Part shown: positions 21,944-34,903 of the stretch, one piece after another | How positions within the stretch are numbered: position 1 is the stretch's first letter | How the letters are laid out: the number at the start of each line of letters is the position of its first letter | NCBI GenBank assembly: GCA_942159475.1 | Contig: OW804097.1 | Coordinates: 109,554,582-109,618,581, forward strand | Reading direction: 5' to 3' | From: Sthenelais limicola | Taxonomy: Eukaryota > Annelida > Polychaeta > Phyllodocida > Sigalionidae | DNA length: 64,000 nucleotides | Made by a program: the position numbers and the translations under genes | Notes under the pieces: generated by a model | Told to the model about the DNA's origin: nothing | Databases searched by the model: none | The model's input: the letters and a program-made list of their open reading frames with translations, nothing else

Positions 21944-24900
21944 TCCAAGTGGGTTATATTTGTATATCTTAAGGTTGAGGTGTGTGTGTGTGTTGTGGGG
22001 GGGGGGGCTAAGGAAATGTAATGCATAATGACCATAATAATACACTTTTATTTAAAATAATCGTAGACATAATTATATTGTATTCATATTTATGTCCATT
22101 TCCATTGCTATCCTGGGCGTAAATTCTATATTAGTATTACTGTTATTATCCTTTACCCATTGTATCTGACATGGGGTTGTCACAGGTTTAATTCTGTCGG
22201 TGTTAAACCACACTTAGTTGTGGCAACCTATGCATTATTAGCCTAGCTTACCACCAAAACTGAACTATACGACCTTAATATGTTCTGTTGCAGATTAGTG
22301 AAGTCATATAATTATGACAAATGAGCTAATGAATTAACAAGTGGGTTGAAGGATCAAGTATGATATTCTAAGCGACTGAAAATAACTTATTTTTAGTATT
22401 GCTATCCACCCCTTTGACAGCCATTCATACAAATGTAGCATAATCAATTTTAACACAGTTGAATTGAAATAAATAATTCTGATTTAGCAATTCTCTTTCT
22501 TTGTTTCATTAAATGAGTAATGAAAGGGAAGAGAAAATCAACATCTGCCAAAAGGCCTTCTTGCTGATTTTCCAAATGGTACAGTAAGTTTTTAGGGTAA
22601 AACTTTGACTATACGAGCAGTAACATTCGCTAGAGATTCTTTCTACTTCACAGGGTTGGTGAGCTTAGCTTTATTCTTCCATAAAACATGCTGAAGTAAA
22701 CCAAATATTAGTATTACTAAATCAACTTTTGTCCTCAGATTCCATCGAAGAAGAATTACACCCACAATGGGTAGTCAATAATTTGTATTTTGTAAAGCGA
22801 TACACTTACATCTACCATCTCAAATATTATGTTATATATTCTTGGAATGATCATAATATTGCCTCACCAAAATCTGCTCTTTATACATTGTACAATATAA
22901 TCAACAACAAAACCCCCCATGAACACTAATTAAAGCTGGTAAGAGACCGTATCATCTTTCCCATCGTTGCCCTGCAAGTGGCCTGATATACTTATTGTAG
23001 CTAAGGCTGTTATAGTTGATGATTGGACCGTTGTAATATACGCACACAATGTCAAGATAATGGGCCACTAAAATGCATGTGAACTGCCAATTTGTTGAAA
23101 AGAATTACCTGACAGAGCGTTGGATACCAATTCCTTTCAACTAAGAATTTTCAAGCCTACTATGTCTACTGCATGGAGATCTATTATATGTGACATTTAT
23201 ATACTTTTACAACATTCAAACAATGGCTTATGTACAGTGAAGTCCTACATAACGACCACCTTGGTAATTTTTTTTAAAAATTTTATTGGACAAAGTTTCA
23301 TTCAATGATAATTCTCATTCGCCAAGAATGAGACCAAACCATAATCAGTCCAGTGTGCCTCAGTCCCAATGAGACCATAGACCTGTAAATGATTTGGCCT
23401 TTGATTGTCAAAGGCGGACATCTAAGTATACGACTCTAATATATAATTATTCACTTTTCATTATTTTCAACTACTTAAATCTTTTACTACTTTAATAACT
23501 GATAATTCTTTGCAATCCATATTCTCATCCAGGGGATGTTCTGGAAGGACCTGTTCAACAGGTTATTCCCGTAACAACTGAAATTTATCGGGGAGTAAGA
23601 GCCATCGACACTACTATTTCCTATGGTTAAACACTATCAAATCTACTGACCCAATATAATGCTATAAATAATATATAGATTATACATAAAACACAACAAC
23701 AATAACAATACAATACTCTCAAGTTAATCAATTAATTTGATTTTGATTTTTTAGTCTAAATTTTGGGGGATAGCACATACCCCCCCCCCCCCCGCAATCC
23801 TGCTCCCTCTCCTCTAGTATGGTTGGTAATGGTGGTGAGACAGTCACAGGTGGGGTTCTAAGATTAGATAAGATCCTTGTTGTAATGGTTTTCTAACATT
23901 TATCTATTCATATTGATAACCATTCTGAAATATTTTGATAAAGCAATAATCGCACATTATAGCCTAGTAAAGGGGTATTTGCACTTAAGTAAAATTACAT
24001 CTTGATTTAAACTGTAAAGGGTGGTCTCCACTGGGTGTGGTAAGCTCTGCGGTAAGCTCTGTGATAAGCTCTGCAGTAAGCCTTGCGATGGTGCTGTGAT
24101 GATGAGAAGTGGCGAGGTCCTGCCTACATGGCCAGTGATCCATGTACGGAGGACCTAGTCATTCCTCTCCACCTACAGAACCACCCTTTGTAATGCAGGT
24201 CTTCCGGGTGATCCTGGGAAAGTTATGATATTTTACATCAATGTAATAATCAAATCAAGATACAATACAGTATGATCAATATTGCTGAGTAACTCGATGA
24301 TTTAACATGAATAACAGTGAACCTATACTGGAGTCGTCTAGAGTTAACTTAGACCTAATTGGTACTTTCGTAATACACTAGGGCCATTACATCAGACTTC
24401 TGGATATTCAACATTAAACATATATATATAAACATTCAAATAACCATTAATAATTATAAAGATGAATAAACTCACACCACGGAGGTCACTCTGAGGCCTA
24501 TCCATCCAAGTGGAGCGGTGGATTTGTATTGCACCAACCACGGCAGCCATAATACTTTTCTGACCCAGTTTTGGCAAGTGAGCAGGGAGACCGCTCATAG
24601 TCCGTATGAGGCTGGCGGCGTGCAGAGCTTGCGGAGACGGTAGACAGTCCACGCCTAGGCGGGCTCCTGACGGGGCTGGCCCCTCGGTGTCGCTGTTTGT
24701 TTGTTTTACTATATTTTACAAATGCCCTGTCAGTGAGTCTATTATGGCAATAAGTAGGAATAAATATTCCAATTTAGGTTAATTTTCTAATCTTGATTCG
24801 ATCAATATAATCTATAATCAATATAGAATTTACAAGATTGTAAATTATTTGAAGCAGGGAAATAAGGTATGAATCAGGCTGGGAACAAAACAGCTTTCCT

Positions 24901-25073
24901 AATCTTACCATTAGAATCGGCTTGATCTAATCTTTGTAAATATGATGATGTATCAGAAATTCATTTTTTGCGACTCGTGACTCATTTTCCTTTATCGCAT
25001 CACATTATGATGATAGATAGAGACCTATTTTAAATAATTCACAAGCATTCTTATACACGTTGCAGATGATAGA
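21944..25073. other. Spacer between Hyal-D and Hyal-C
   Basis: No gene is supported. Contents: a TG/G run near 21980-22010, a TIR-like CAGTGAAGTCCTACATAACGA at about 23237 (mariner/pogo-like terminus, partner not found), a C run near 23780, family B copy 24019-24187, a GC-rich island of about 240 bp at 24475-24715 without recognisable protein similarity, and a family G fragment at 24895-25010. The rest is AT-rich and unassigned. Confidence 0.6.
24019..24187. repeat. Family B MITE, right end shortened
   Basis: It starts GGGTGGTCTCCACTGG and carries the GGTAAGCTCTG tandem and the CCTGCCTACATGGCCAGTGA block of copy 1851-2058. It stops at AACCACCC, having lost the inner part of the right arm. 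Confidence 0.75.
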
Positions 25074-25079
25074 TTTATT
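25074..25079 (-). terminator. Poly(A) signal of Hyal-C
   Basis: AATAAA on the minus strand lies 66 bp past the Hyal-C stop, in the same GATGCTTTAATAAATCTATC context as Hyal-D and Hyal-B. Confidence 0.75.
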
Positions 25080-25144
25080 AAAGCATCCCTAAAAGCATCG
25101 TCGTCATAGATCATACAAGTCGTTAACCTGGTTTCATGTCTGAT

Positions 25145-28100
25145 TCATGGACTGCTGTTCTTTTCTGAACAGCTATTTCCCTTCCATCCAGAGTAACAAT
25201 AACAAGAATATTCAGCACTCCTTGGTTCTGGATGCCATCTTCTCGCAGCGTGATTCTTTAAACTGGTTATTCTTTCCATGGCATTTTCTAGATATGACGG
25301 CTTTTTAGTGCTTCCAAGGGGATCGTTCATATAGCATCTTCCATTTCCACTGCACTTCTCATCGCTGCAAACCGAAGCATTGGTCAAGACGGCCCGGGTG
25401 TAGGGACCAAGGAGTTCATTCATGTGATCTTGGATAGTTTGACATCTGGGTCCGCTTTCGACGTTGGCGCTAGAGCCCCATATTATGACTCCATTGAATC
25501 CCTGATCATACGCCATTTTTATTGACGCATCATACTGCTCCTGCCAAGAGAAAATTACACAATAGAAGGTGTTTGTTCACAGATGATTGGGAAAGGATAG
25601 GGCAATATTTAGATTAGGGGCCAAGGGTTGTGGTCAAGACAGTAGTAATACTGTATTTCTGAAGACAGCTTGTCTGCTTGTAAAGTGGGACAAAAACATA
25701 CCATTTACAGAAGGTGACAAAGTACATAAAATTGTCTTCCTTGCAGATATTGGACTGTAAATCTGTCCCAATGTACTCATAAATAAATCTATTAACCACC
25801 TCCTAACATTTTCAATAAAATAAAAAAGGATTTTAAGAAAGTCTCTCGTTTTATGGCCTATATTCACCATGAATCTTACACAAGCCAGGTCTATATAATA
25901 AGCCTGGCTTGAATATAAGCCTGGTGTAAAATAAGCTCTTTGATATAGAAGCCCGGGCTTCTGATCAAGGAGTTTTGTTGAGGTTGTGACCATTGCAACT
26001 ATAATCACATACAGCGTGGACTATTTTCATTGGAACATTGTACCGGTGGCCCAGAAAAGTGCATAGTTGTTTGCACAAATCTAAAGGGTCTAGTCCACCA
26101 AGCCGATTCTCATGCGATTTTGCGCCGCAGAGGACTCTTTTGCACTAAATTATGTGAGAATCGCATGAGAATCGGCTTAGTGGACAATAAGTTTCTAAGC
26201 CTACTTTGATTTGACGCACTGATGTCAGTTATGCTTACATATTTAAAGGTTCCATTCTCAATTAATCTGATTAATCTCTGTTAGTCTGACCTGAATACAT
26301 GATAGTATATGATTGCAGGGATATGATAGTACTAAGTGTACTAATAATTTCCTTTTAATAAAATCAGCTTTAAAAAACCTACCTTTGTATAATAGACCAC
26401 GTCCCCTCCGATGGTATACCTGGTGTACAGGAGTATAGGGGTGTTGGGGTCACAGAACTTGTCTCTCACTCTCATGGCTTCTCTATTTTCTGTGTAGACG
26501 AAAACCTTGTTGTTCTCTATGTCCTGCACTGGAAGGTAGGCGGTAGGATACAAGGCAGTGCTCGCCTCCCACAACCAGGTAAGTCTAGGGGAAAATATTA
26601 TTTTTTTAAATGTTATTCTTTAAAACTGTTAATTAGGCATGGTTTTACAATTTCACTAGGGGATATTCAAATTGCCTTAGCCAATTTTCAAATGCACTGA
26701 TTTCAACTAAAAGTTGCTTTGTTGAAATCAGGAAAGTCATTTTTTGTTGAACACATCTTCTGCTAGTTTAGTGGCAGAGGTGGGTGATCAATCAATCCCC
26801 TTAATTACTCCACGTGCGTGTATGTATCACATGCTATTAGTATGGACGGGAGTAGTGTGGTAATTTGCACCAGTTCAACGTGTGTGGTATGACATTGCCC
26901 CCAATACATATTTTGTATACTTATATATGCATATAATATACTTTATTTTTTTTATTTTTTTATTCAACATTTTTATACAGCAAGACATGACAATTTGTCA
27001 AGAGCAAATGGTATGATGTAATGATATTCTGCCTGGCGCTGTGTCTAGTGTGGTTCTAACTATCTAGATGCATGCCTCTATAATGTAACTAAAAATAGGA
27101 ACTAATAACATCGAAATGATAGTATCTATCAACATAATACATACACCAGTTGTCTGGTTTTGTGTTTTCTTGTGTGGTGTGCTGTTGTTGTGTGTGGTGT
27201 GTTTTGTGGATCTGAATGTTTTGTGAGTTCTCTTGGCCCAGTGTGTTACAGCCCTAGGTGTTTCTTTAGTGCAGACTTGAAGCTGTTTGGGTTATCTATA
27301 TTCTTTATATTGTTTAGAAGGCAGTTCCACAGCTTGGCAGTTTGGTAACCTGGGGATTTTTGTAGGGCAACGTTGGAGTCAATATAGAACCTAAATTTGA
27401 CTGTGGTACTCTGGACACTATTGCACTGTCCTCGATGTTTGTTTTTTCCATAACCCTCTGACCTATCAACTCGTGGGCCACGAAAAACAAACATCTTGGA
27501 CAGTGCAATAGTGTCCCTCATACCACATTCTCATTAGGTTCTATCTATATCCCACTGGGATCCATGCATCCTCCCTAGACAGGCTCAGTACTCTGCACCG
27601 AGTTAGAATGGTGGTGATTTGTTGATTCTGGTGAGAGTTGGTCTGTGATTGGGTCAATGAGAAATGTCTGATGAAACAGATGCTATTAGGGGATTTGCCT
27701 AGCCGTCATTTTGAATCTTGATTCGCATGGAATAATTGGACCAATGGTACTGTATAAAATCAATAGAAAACATGCCATGTTCAGCATGGGATATTTATTA
27801 ATGCTCAATAACCATGTGTTATACATGTTTCCATAACGCAAGCCTCCATCTTTCCCATCATGCATTTAGTTTTCATAGACCATTTATAAAAGATATTGGC
27901 GAAAACATTGTTGCAATTTTCAATAAAAATGTTGTCAAATAATTTTATATCAGATTTCATCAGAGTCAACCCAGAATTCTCTGTCACAGACATTCGCAGT
28001 GGCACATGCAAATCCCTTATTGGCTCTATGGAAGCTGAGAGCTGATCAAAGGACCCCTGCTTAAAGTAGATGCACCCGCAAATTGCCGTACAACCTCTCT

Positions 28101-31100
28101 CCTACGCTCGTTTCACCAACTCCCACAAAATTGTGGCAATTGTGGCAGTGTGTAGAGAGGAGAGCAATGCAGCATACACACTGCGGCTGCAATTCATGGT
28201 AATTAAATAATTGGACACAATAAATAACTATTTAATCGGTTTGATCACTGAGTAGTATCAGGTGACGCTTGGTATACTAATTACAACATATTTATCAGAA
28301 GAAGGCAAAATATAATCTCAAATTTTAAAGCCTATCCAATTTCTACCTGAAACACAAATTTATGCGTTACTGTGAGTACATGTACATTATATATTCAACA
28401 GGTAACTAATTTTATATCAAGTTGTATCAATAGTATGATGGTTGATTATTATAATATTTTTTGTAATAATTCTTACAGATATGATATGAACCTCTGAATA
28501 GTATCTGTACATTGATGTTGCTATTGGCATGGGCTTTGTGTATAAGCTTTCCATGTATAGCTTCCAAGCCTTGCGGATGATGTTTTTTCACAGGTCTCTC
28601 CAATCGCATCTCCGAGCACATGGCAATAATTTACTGCTTGCTTAAATTCAAAATGGTTTACCAGTCAGCCTATTGTTGGATGAATACAAAGAAGTATCTT
28701 ACTTGTCATTGAGTTCTTCGGTGCCACGAGAGCAGTTCAGGGTCTCACCCTTGTAGTTGTAGCATCTGGGAAACCCATAGTACCCCCACGTTGCTTTGGG
28801 CCGCATAGCCTTGGCAAGCAGCAATGTGTCTTCCATCAGAACTCTATGGTAGAGATAAGTAAATTAGACAATTATAACCATATTTGAAAATGTACAATTG
28901 GTCTATATCAATCCTCTCAAATACCCCAAATTTAAGACAAAAATAAGGTTCATAATACAGTTTAACATAACTGCACAGGTACGTACTTTATATCAATGCA
29001 ATACCAAATATACTCAGCTATATCGAGCATTTATCATTTTGCAGCCTAATTTAGTAGAACTTACTAAATGTGTAGAACTGCTGATTGTACATTTTCTGAC
29101 GATCTGACCCGTATTATAACATATAATATCACAATAACTAGAGACAATCCATAACAGAGGGGGGGATGGAGAAAGGCGGTTTGATATCATATAAGATCAT
29201 TAAAAAAATGGCCATAAGGCCCTGGACTAATCATGGGGGTTTGTTTATGTTTGTTTACCTTTCGGGCTCACTAGCCCTTTATCAAGGAGCATTTATTTCA
29301 ATTACCGTATATAATTATATCATATACTATTTATGATATGCATTTGTATATTGCTATATGGAAATGGTAAGGTTTTCTTTTCAGTTGGTTGGTTGTTGTA
29401 GGCTAGTTAGATAGTTGGCAAGTTGGGTGGAGGGATTGGCCAGGTAGTAATAAAGTGGTCAGTGTATTCGGTGGTTGGCTAATTTCTATCATTACACTCC
29501 AGTGCTGTAGTTGCCTTACCTTCAGCATTGTATGCACAGCTCAGCGAGGGTGGTGCATAACATGAACATTATGCCACCCTTGGTGCATACAACCTAGTAT
29601 TCTTTTCAGTTAGGGAAAGATAAGGAAAGAAGAGACACTGAGAAAAAGGAATGAAGGAAAGCGATGGATTAAGCGAGACAGGGGGAGAAAGACTGAGTTT
29701 GGCCAAAACTCAGATGGATAAATAGTGTCTCAGGCTCTTTTAATGCAAAGCAGTGTCATCACCTGGCAGCATCCTCAAACTCAATCTTGGCCTGGGCATT
29801 TATTTGCTCAACTGACCACTCGGGGTGCTCGTCTTTCACTTTGTCACATGACCTGCGCTTGTAGCGTTTCTTTGCACCCCAGTTCCGGTCAAACAAGGGT
29901 CTCCAGCTTTCCCAGTCTGTAAAGTTTATCATTTTCATTATTTAAAAGTTGCATTCTCAGCTATTACAACAACAAAAAATCTTACCAAAGTAACTCATTG
30001 TTTGTTCTATATGGCTGAAGTTATCTATACACCAAAATATAACTACAGAGTTTTGTGAAGCCCTGTAGAAAAATCCAAATGGTAAAGTTCTAGACAATTT
30101 TGGTCAAATGACTTTCAGATGTGTAGGAAAAGAATGAGGTTAACTACAGTACAGCTATGAGGGTCACACCGACGGTCACACTGAATACTTTTAGAACTGG
30201 ATAATAGTCACAAAGCTTTTGGTGTAAGTATTAATATCCCACTATTTAGAATAGTATAACAAATATTCAAATAATATTTAGACAATTCTCACATATTAAA
30301 ACATATAAATGCTGGGAAATGTATACCCAGGTTTTTTCCGAGCTTGTGTGGATTCTTTCGGCATTTGGGTCATTTTGGATCATCCATATTAATGCATATT
30401 AATACAGGTTAATAGGTTTGATATTTAATACAATTATTACAAACTCCCTCAAATTGTCTTATTATTCTTATGTATATCGTCATTGTTCTAGCTTCTGTCA
30501 TTTACCTTTACATAATTACATAATTTAATAATTGCATAATTTAAATCATTCAAATCACTTACATAAGTTAACAAATAGTTACCAACAGCAAAAGCTCATT
30601 AAATTTCACGGCAATTACAAAATTAGGGGTGCTTGCAAACTGTTTTGTGAAATTCAGAAAGATAGTTTGATGTGACTCTACAGGAAAATTCAGTTTCTTT
30701 TACGTTTTTCCTTCTAGCTGCATATAAAACACGCTGCATCTTATGTTCACATTCTACAGACAAGTAGCCTGTCAGTAAGTATCCTGATATGCACTAGTAC
30801 AGTGGAAATTATAAAGAAACCCCTACCATACTTACTGTGCCATAGATTATTGCTAAGTTACAACCATATGGGTCAGATTTTCAGAAATGTACAATTCACC
30901 TTCACCAATCCCCTCAAATAACCCAAATTTAAGACGAAAATAAAGTTCTAAATACAGTTTAACCTAACCAAACAGATTGCTAGAATCAATGCAATGCCGA
31001 ATATACTCGAATTTACCTAGTATTGACCAAATTGCAGCCTAATTTAGTACAATTTACTAAATGTGTACAGCTGCAAATTGTACATTTTCAGGAAGTCTGA

Positions 31101-34100
31101 CCCATATGCTTCACACATTGGTATAATGTAGGGGCATGTTCAAGTTGGGGATAACAAAGATTCAATTTACGTGTTCATATTTGTGAGGGAGGGAATCCAA
31201 GTGAATCTTAAACCGGGATCATAAAGCGATAACATTTACCTATGACCCCAACGCCATCAAAGTCCTCGTCAGGAATTGTTGCAGCAATATCGGCCTCAGC
31301 TTTCTCAAAGTGTCCAGTAAAGTCAGCTGACTAGGAAACAATATTTCCACATTTGATCAAAGCAATAATAAATAGGTTAAAACGTATTATGTGATCGGTA
31401 GGGACACAAAAGCAGGATAAACAGAAAAGATTCCTATGGGCTCATTGTTTTGATATGAGGACTGCAGTTATCGACATGTTGCTGCTATTGTATTAATAAT
31501 TTGGAGTTAATTCGGTGGAGAGTGAATGATAATGCCACAACATGAGTTTGGTTCGCGTCGGTGAAGGTCTGAGATTGAAAGTCCCAAAGGCACATCTTTT
31601 ATAAATAAAAAACTTTATGTTTGTGGCACTTATAGCTTGATATAAAGTCTACTTATTATACATTTTCCATAATTTTAATCTTTAAACTTTGCTTCCCCTT
31701 TTCCTCAGTTTACAACTACAAATGAATTTACTTTTTTTCCCAATTGTCTTGGCATTCCAATTTTACATTATTGTGTGGTGACAACAACTTGTCTGTGACA
31801 CAGATCTAAAAGTACCTCAAACATCTAGAATTTAAATAAAATTTGACTTTCGGCAATATTTTGTCTTTTCCCTTTATTTTGGTTAATTTTCTACTTTTTA
31901 TTTTTTATTAGTATATTCTTAAGTTCTGGCTATTGTATTGCAAATCGATATAAAGTATTCATTACTACGTTTGCTTGGTATGCATGGTATGATTATTGAA
32001 GTTTCTAAATTCAGATTAGGAAATTTGACTTTAGCGTCTGCCCTACCTGTGGAATACCACCGTTAACCAGCTCTTCATCTTCCTCTCTCTCTTCTTCTGT
32101 GACGTAAGGATAGAGACCCAACTGGAACTCATTAAAGATCACCATCTTGTCCCCCTTCCATACTCCCCCTGTATTCTCAATGATCCCAAACTCAGCTGTG
32201 GGTATCGTAATGTTATATCTGAATTGGAGATAAGGATTGGACAATATACACGTTGGTTTTATAACAGACATGGTTGCATGGGTTCAAGTAAAATCTTTTC
32301 CGTTACATATAAACTTTATTTTTCGCTAAGCTCTGCGGTGACACTTATAGCGGTATGCCTTGCAATGGTATTGTGATGGTGAGGAGTGACGAGGTCCTGC
32401 CCAAATGGCCCGTGAACCATGTAGGGAGGAACCAAATAAACCAAATAAATTTTGAACCAAATAAAGGCACCCTAGCTATTCATTGTAACTACAAGTTACT
32501 TATTTTGTTTACAATATACAACAAGAACAGCAAATGGAAAAAGAACTTTAACTTCTGGAATGCCATCACTAGTAAGTTTTGTTAATGCAAGCCACCGTCA
32601 GTCCAGACACTTCTGAACTTCAGTTTAATAGAATGAGTAAAAAATGGGTTTAAAGAAGGAAAGCAAAATAAAAATCAATTTAGCAGATATATCTTCTAAT
32701 CTAAAAATTGAAGCTTTGAAACAAATATGAGCCGGTTTATGTTGTAATCATGAAGAGAAAGGTCAAAGAGTTGACACGAAAAACAACCTACTAATTTATA
32801 CCTGCATGAATAATGAATAATACCCAGATTTAGAGTTTCAGTCTTTATTACACACTTGGACAGTCTGTGAGGTGTCATTCGGTGGTGCAGAGTGCGAGAC
32901 CCAAATGCATTGCATGGTTACACGTGACTTAGTGGTCTGGCAAACTGGTGGCTTACAGTGCTGGCTTCATAAACAGGGCATTGTATATGCCGAGTATCAT
33001 TTCAAGAATAAATAGGCCTACCGCTAAAATTAATATTTTAAAACAGCAGGTTCACAGGTCAGCTCGCCAAGAAATCTAAAATTAGCTGGTGGTATGTGTT
33101 AAACCTACATCTTACCACTCCATCAATAAATTTGAGCAAAATAACATTTTTTAATGTGATTATACTGCAGAACTCTTCATTGTGAAGCTTTATATTTACT
33201 ATTTCAAGGGAAATTAGGGTTGAACGATCGACGATTCCATCGTCAGAAGTGACAGCACATGAATACACAATTTGACTTCCGGTGATCAGGCTTAGCCGCC
33301 GGACCTACTTGTTGTTATGCACGTCCAGGTGCTTAATTTACATGTTATGCACCTGCTTGTCCAGGTGGTGCATACAATGCTGAAGGTATAGGCAACTCCA
33401 GCACAGGGGTGTAATAAAAAAGAGTGTGTTGTCTTAAGGTGTTGTCTACTTACTGAGGTAAAAAGTATTATGCCATGATAGCTGTGCGTATCCACAAAAA
33501 CATGGCCAGATTAGACCATGGCATAAACATGCCTGGATTTCACTAGCGGAATCCGCTTTTCGAATTCAACCAATTTACTCCCGCTATTTTGATTGGTTAC
33601 GTAATTCTAGCTGCGCCAATCAATGACGCTCATTTCATGACGCTCATTTCATGACGCAACGTTGTAGGCGCTTGTTTTTGCCGAGTCAGAGGGTTGCGAG
33701 ACATGAAATGAAGGTAAATAACTCTTAAATAACTCTTAAATATATATCATGGCATAAAAATATAACTAAACTTGAGCTGCATATGGGGCAACGCATTCAC
33801 AAAACGCTCGTGCCTTTTGGTGAGTGTCTTTCACGTGTGCCTTCGGCACTTGTGAAAGACACTCACCAAAAGTCACTTGCGTTTTGTGAATACGTTGCCC
33901 CATATGCAGCTCAAGTTTAATTATATCTTAATACTAATCGCAGTACGTAAATCGTGACTCAACCTTGTATTCATTGTGGACAATTATACACATTGAATCC
34001 AGAAAGGTGAGTAGTATATGAAACTATAGCAGCATGTACGGCACTACACTATGGCAAAGGATGCGTATTGCCAATCATAATGTGGGTTCGCTGTGGCAAC

Positions 34101-34903
34101 GTTTTTAGGCTTGTGCATGTGCAATACAGAAAAGAACACCTGGGGCTGGTGGAGCCCCCTAGGATATAGGAGTGGTGCAATGCTGAGTCTGTGGCACATG
34201 CAGTGGTTACTAGTGAAACTATACGTGAAAAAGCACCGTAAAGTAGCAGGACCCCTCTACGGGAGGCACATTACGTATTGTGGATGTCGCCCTAAACCTT
34301 TATCTAAAGATCCTATAAATTATTGGGGTTCAGCCCAAGAACGGATTGGACAGGAGAGGGATCTGAGTTTTGGTTCAGTTTTAGCCTATTGGGGTCCGAC
34401 GTTTCGGGCACCTTTGCCCTTTTTCAAGGATGAAATATCTAAAGAGCCTATGGCGACTATACCTTTACCTGCACGTCAATAGAGACATTTACTACATCTA
34501 CCAATGTAAATAGAAAGTAACGTCGAAATCTAATTTGGTATATAAGGTTATTTCAAATAGTTTTACAAATAATTTGTAAAACTATTGTAGAACTTGTATC
34601 AAAGGTACTATTACAAAATGGCAAAGGAAAATCCACATAAGAATAATGCACAACCCACATTTTATGATATGATGCCATTATGGTATATATCTGACATATT
34701 TATCGATATAATAATGGGCATTCAAAGCACATCAAAAGTCAAAATTTTCATATATAAATTCATAAACCAACTCACCTTCTTTTGCATTTGATAGTGACTG
34801 AGTTCCACACTGCAATAAAAGGATCGTCTTGATTCCAAGCTTCAGTCCTCAAGAGTACTGACGACTGTAGTACAACCCACAGTAATAGAAGTCGACCCAT
34901 CAT
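25145..34903 (-). CDS. Hyal-C: secreted GH56 hyaluronidase, seven exons, complete
   Basis: Predicted extracellular hyaluronan/chondroitin hydrolase. Exons in coding order: 34776-34903, 32047-32218, 31240-31330, 29763-29916, 28703-28843, 26383-26584, 25145-25540; the product is 427 aa. The signal peptide MMGRLLLLWVVLQSS is followed by DPFIAVWNSVTIKC. Exon 2 has a 5-residue acidic insertion (TEEEREEDEELVNGGIPQ), so the catalytic pair in VIDWESWRP shifts to D131/E133. WGYYGFPRCYNY, NDKLTWLWEASTALYPTAYL, GVIIWGSS, CSGNGRC and CYCYSGWKGNSC follow. The last exon lacks the spacer of about 35 residues found in B and D (it reads SLKNHAARRW directly). YGVGVID replaces the usual G-(Y/F)-AVID. This is the longest of the three complete genes because introns 1 and 5 contain mobile-element debris. 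Substrate preference is not readable from sequence. Confidence 0.94.
26085..26187. repeat. Family C palindromic MITE upstream of Hyal-C exon 7
   Basis: The arms GTCCACCAAGCCGATTCTCA and TGAGAATCGGCTTAGTGG flank a central CGCATGAGAATC-type repeat. It lies in Hyal-C intron 6. Confidence 0.85.
27246..27395 (-). pseudogene. LINE ORF2 C-terminus fragment in Hyal-C intron 5
   Basis: The minus strand encodes GYQTAKLWNCLLNNIKN then SFKSALKKHLGL and a stop. This is the typical end of CR1/Jockey-group LINE polymerases (G-x-x-x-WN-x-L...FK-x-x-LK-x-x-L). Only about 50 codons remain and a family F hairpin element directly abuts or overlaps the upstream side. It is a dead 3' fragment. Confidence 0.65.
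27384..27546. repeat. Family F hairpin MITE
   Basis: The termini are TAGAACCTAAAT at the left and CTCATTAGGTTCTA at the right. Inside, GGACACTATTGCACTGTCC and GGACAGTGCAATAGTGTCC are inverted copies, so the whole unit folds back on itself. A second copy is at 53554-53694. Confidence 0.8.
27689..28016. repeat. Family E MITE, TTA flanks
   Basis: Starts GGGGATTTGCC and ends GCAAATCCC, with TTA immediately outside on each side (27686-27688, 28017-28019), a possible 3-bp target duplication. The body matches 13016-13356 in inverse orientation. Confidence 0.8.
28881..29110. repeat. Family A MITE in Hyal-C intron 4
   Basis: The left terminus is eroded (TTTGAAAATGTACAATTGG remains). The right end reads GTACATTTTCTGACGATCTGACCC. 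The element begins about 40 bp upstream of exon 5 in the transcript direction, close to the intron's acceptor end. Confidence 0.8.
30870..31103. repeat. Family A MITE with ATAT target duplication, Hyal-C intron 3
   Basis: Starts GGGTCAGATTTTCAGAAAT and ends CATTTTCAGGAAGTCTGACCC. ATAT is present at 30866-30869 and 31104-31107. About 234 bp. Confidence 0.9.
32326..32422 (+). repeat. Family B fragment
   Basis: GCTAAGCTCTGCGGT, GCCTTGCAATGGTATTGTGA and GAGGTCCTGCCCAAATGGCC match the middle of the 1851-2058 and 24019-24187 copies. Both inverted ends are missing. It lies in Hyal-C intron 1. Confidence 0.65.
33767..33919. repeat. Near-perfect 153-bp palindrome (hairpin element) in Hyal-C intron 1
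   Basis: The left arm begins TAAACTTGAGCTGCATATGG and the right arm ends CCATATGCAGCTCAAGTTTA. The arms of about 70 bp include ATTCACAAAACGC/GCGTTTTGTGAAT and TTTTGGTGAGTGTCTTTCAC/GTGAAAGACACTCACCAAAA, with only a short GTGCCTTCGGCAC-type centre. A few base pairs differ between the arms. Confidence 0.9.

Noticed and set aside
25634..26008. 124-codon minus-strand ORF in Hyal-C intron 6
   Set aside because: It lies within an intron bounded by good splice sites and includes ATAAGCCTGG repeats also found near 8940; no domain seen.
34093..34482. 129-codon plus-strand ORF in Hyal-C intron 1
   Set aside because: No recognisable domain. Its later part includes GACGTTTCGGGCACCTTTG and CCCTTTTTCAAGGATGAA, strings that recur in diverged form near 19760 and 29265 and look like part of a dispersed repeat. 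It lies antisense inside a confident intron.
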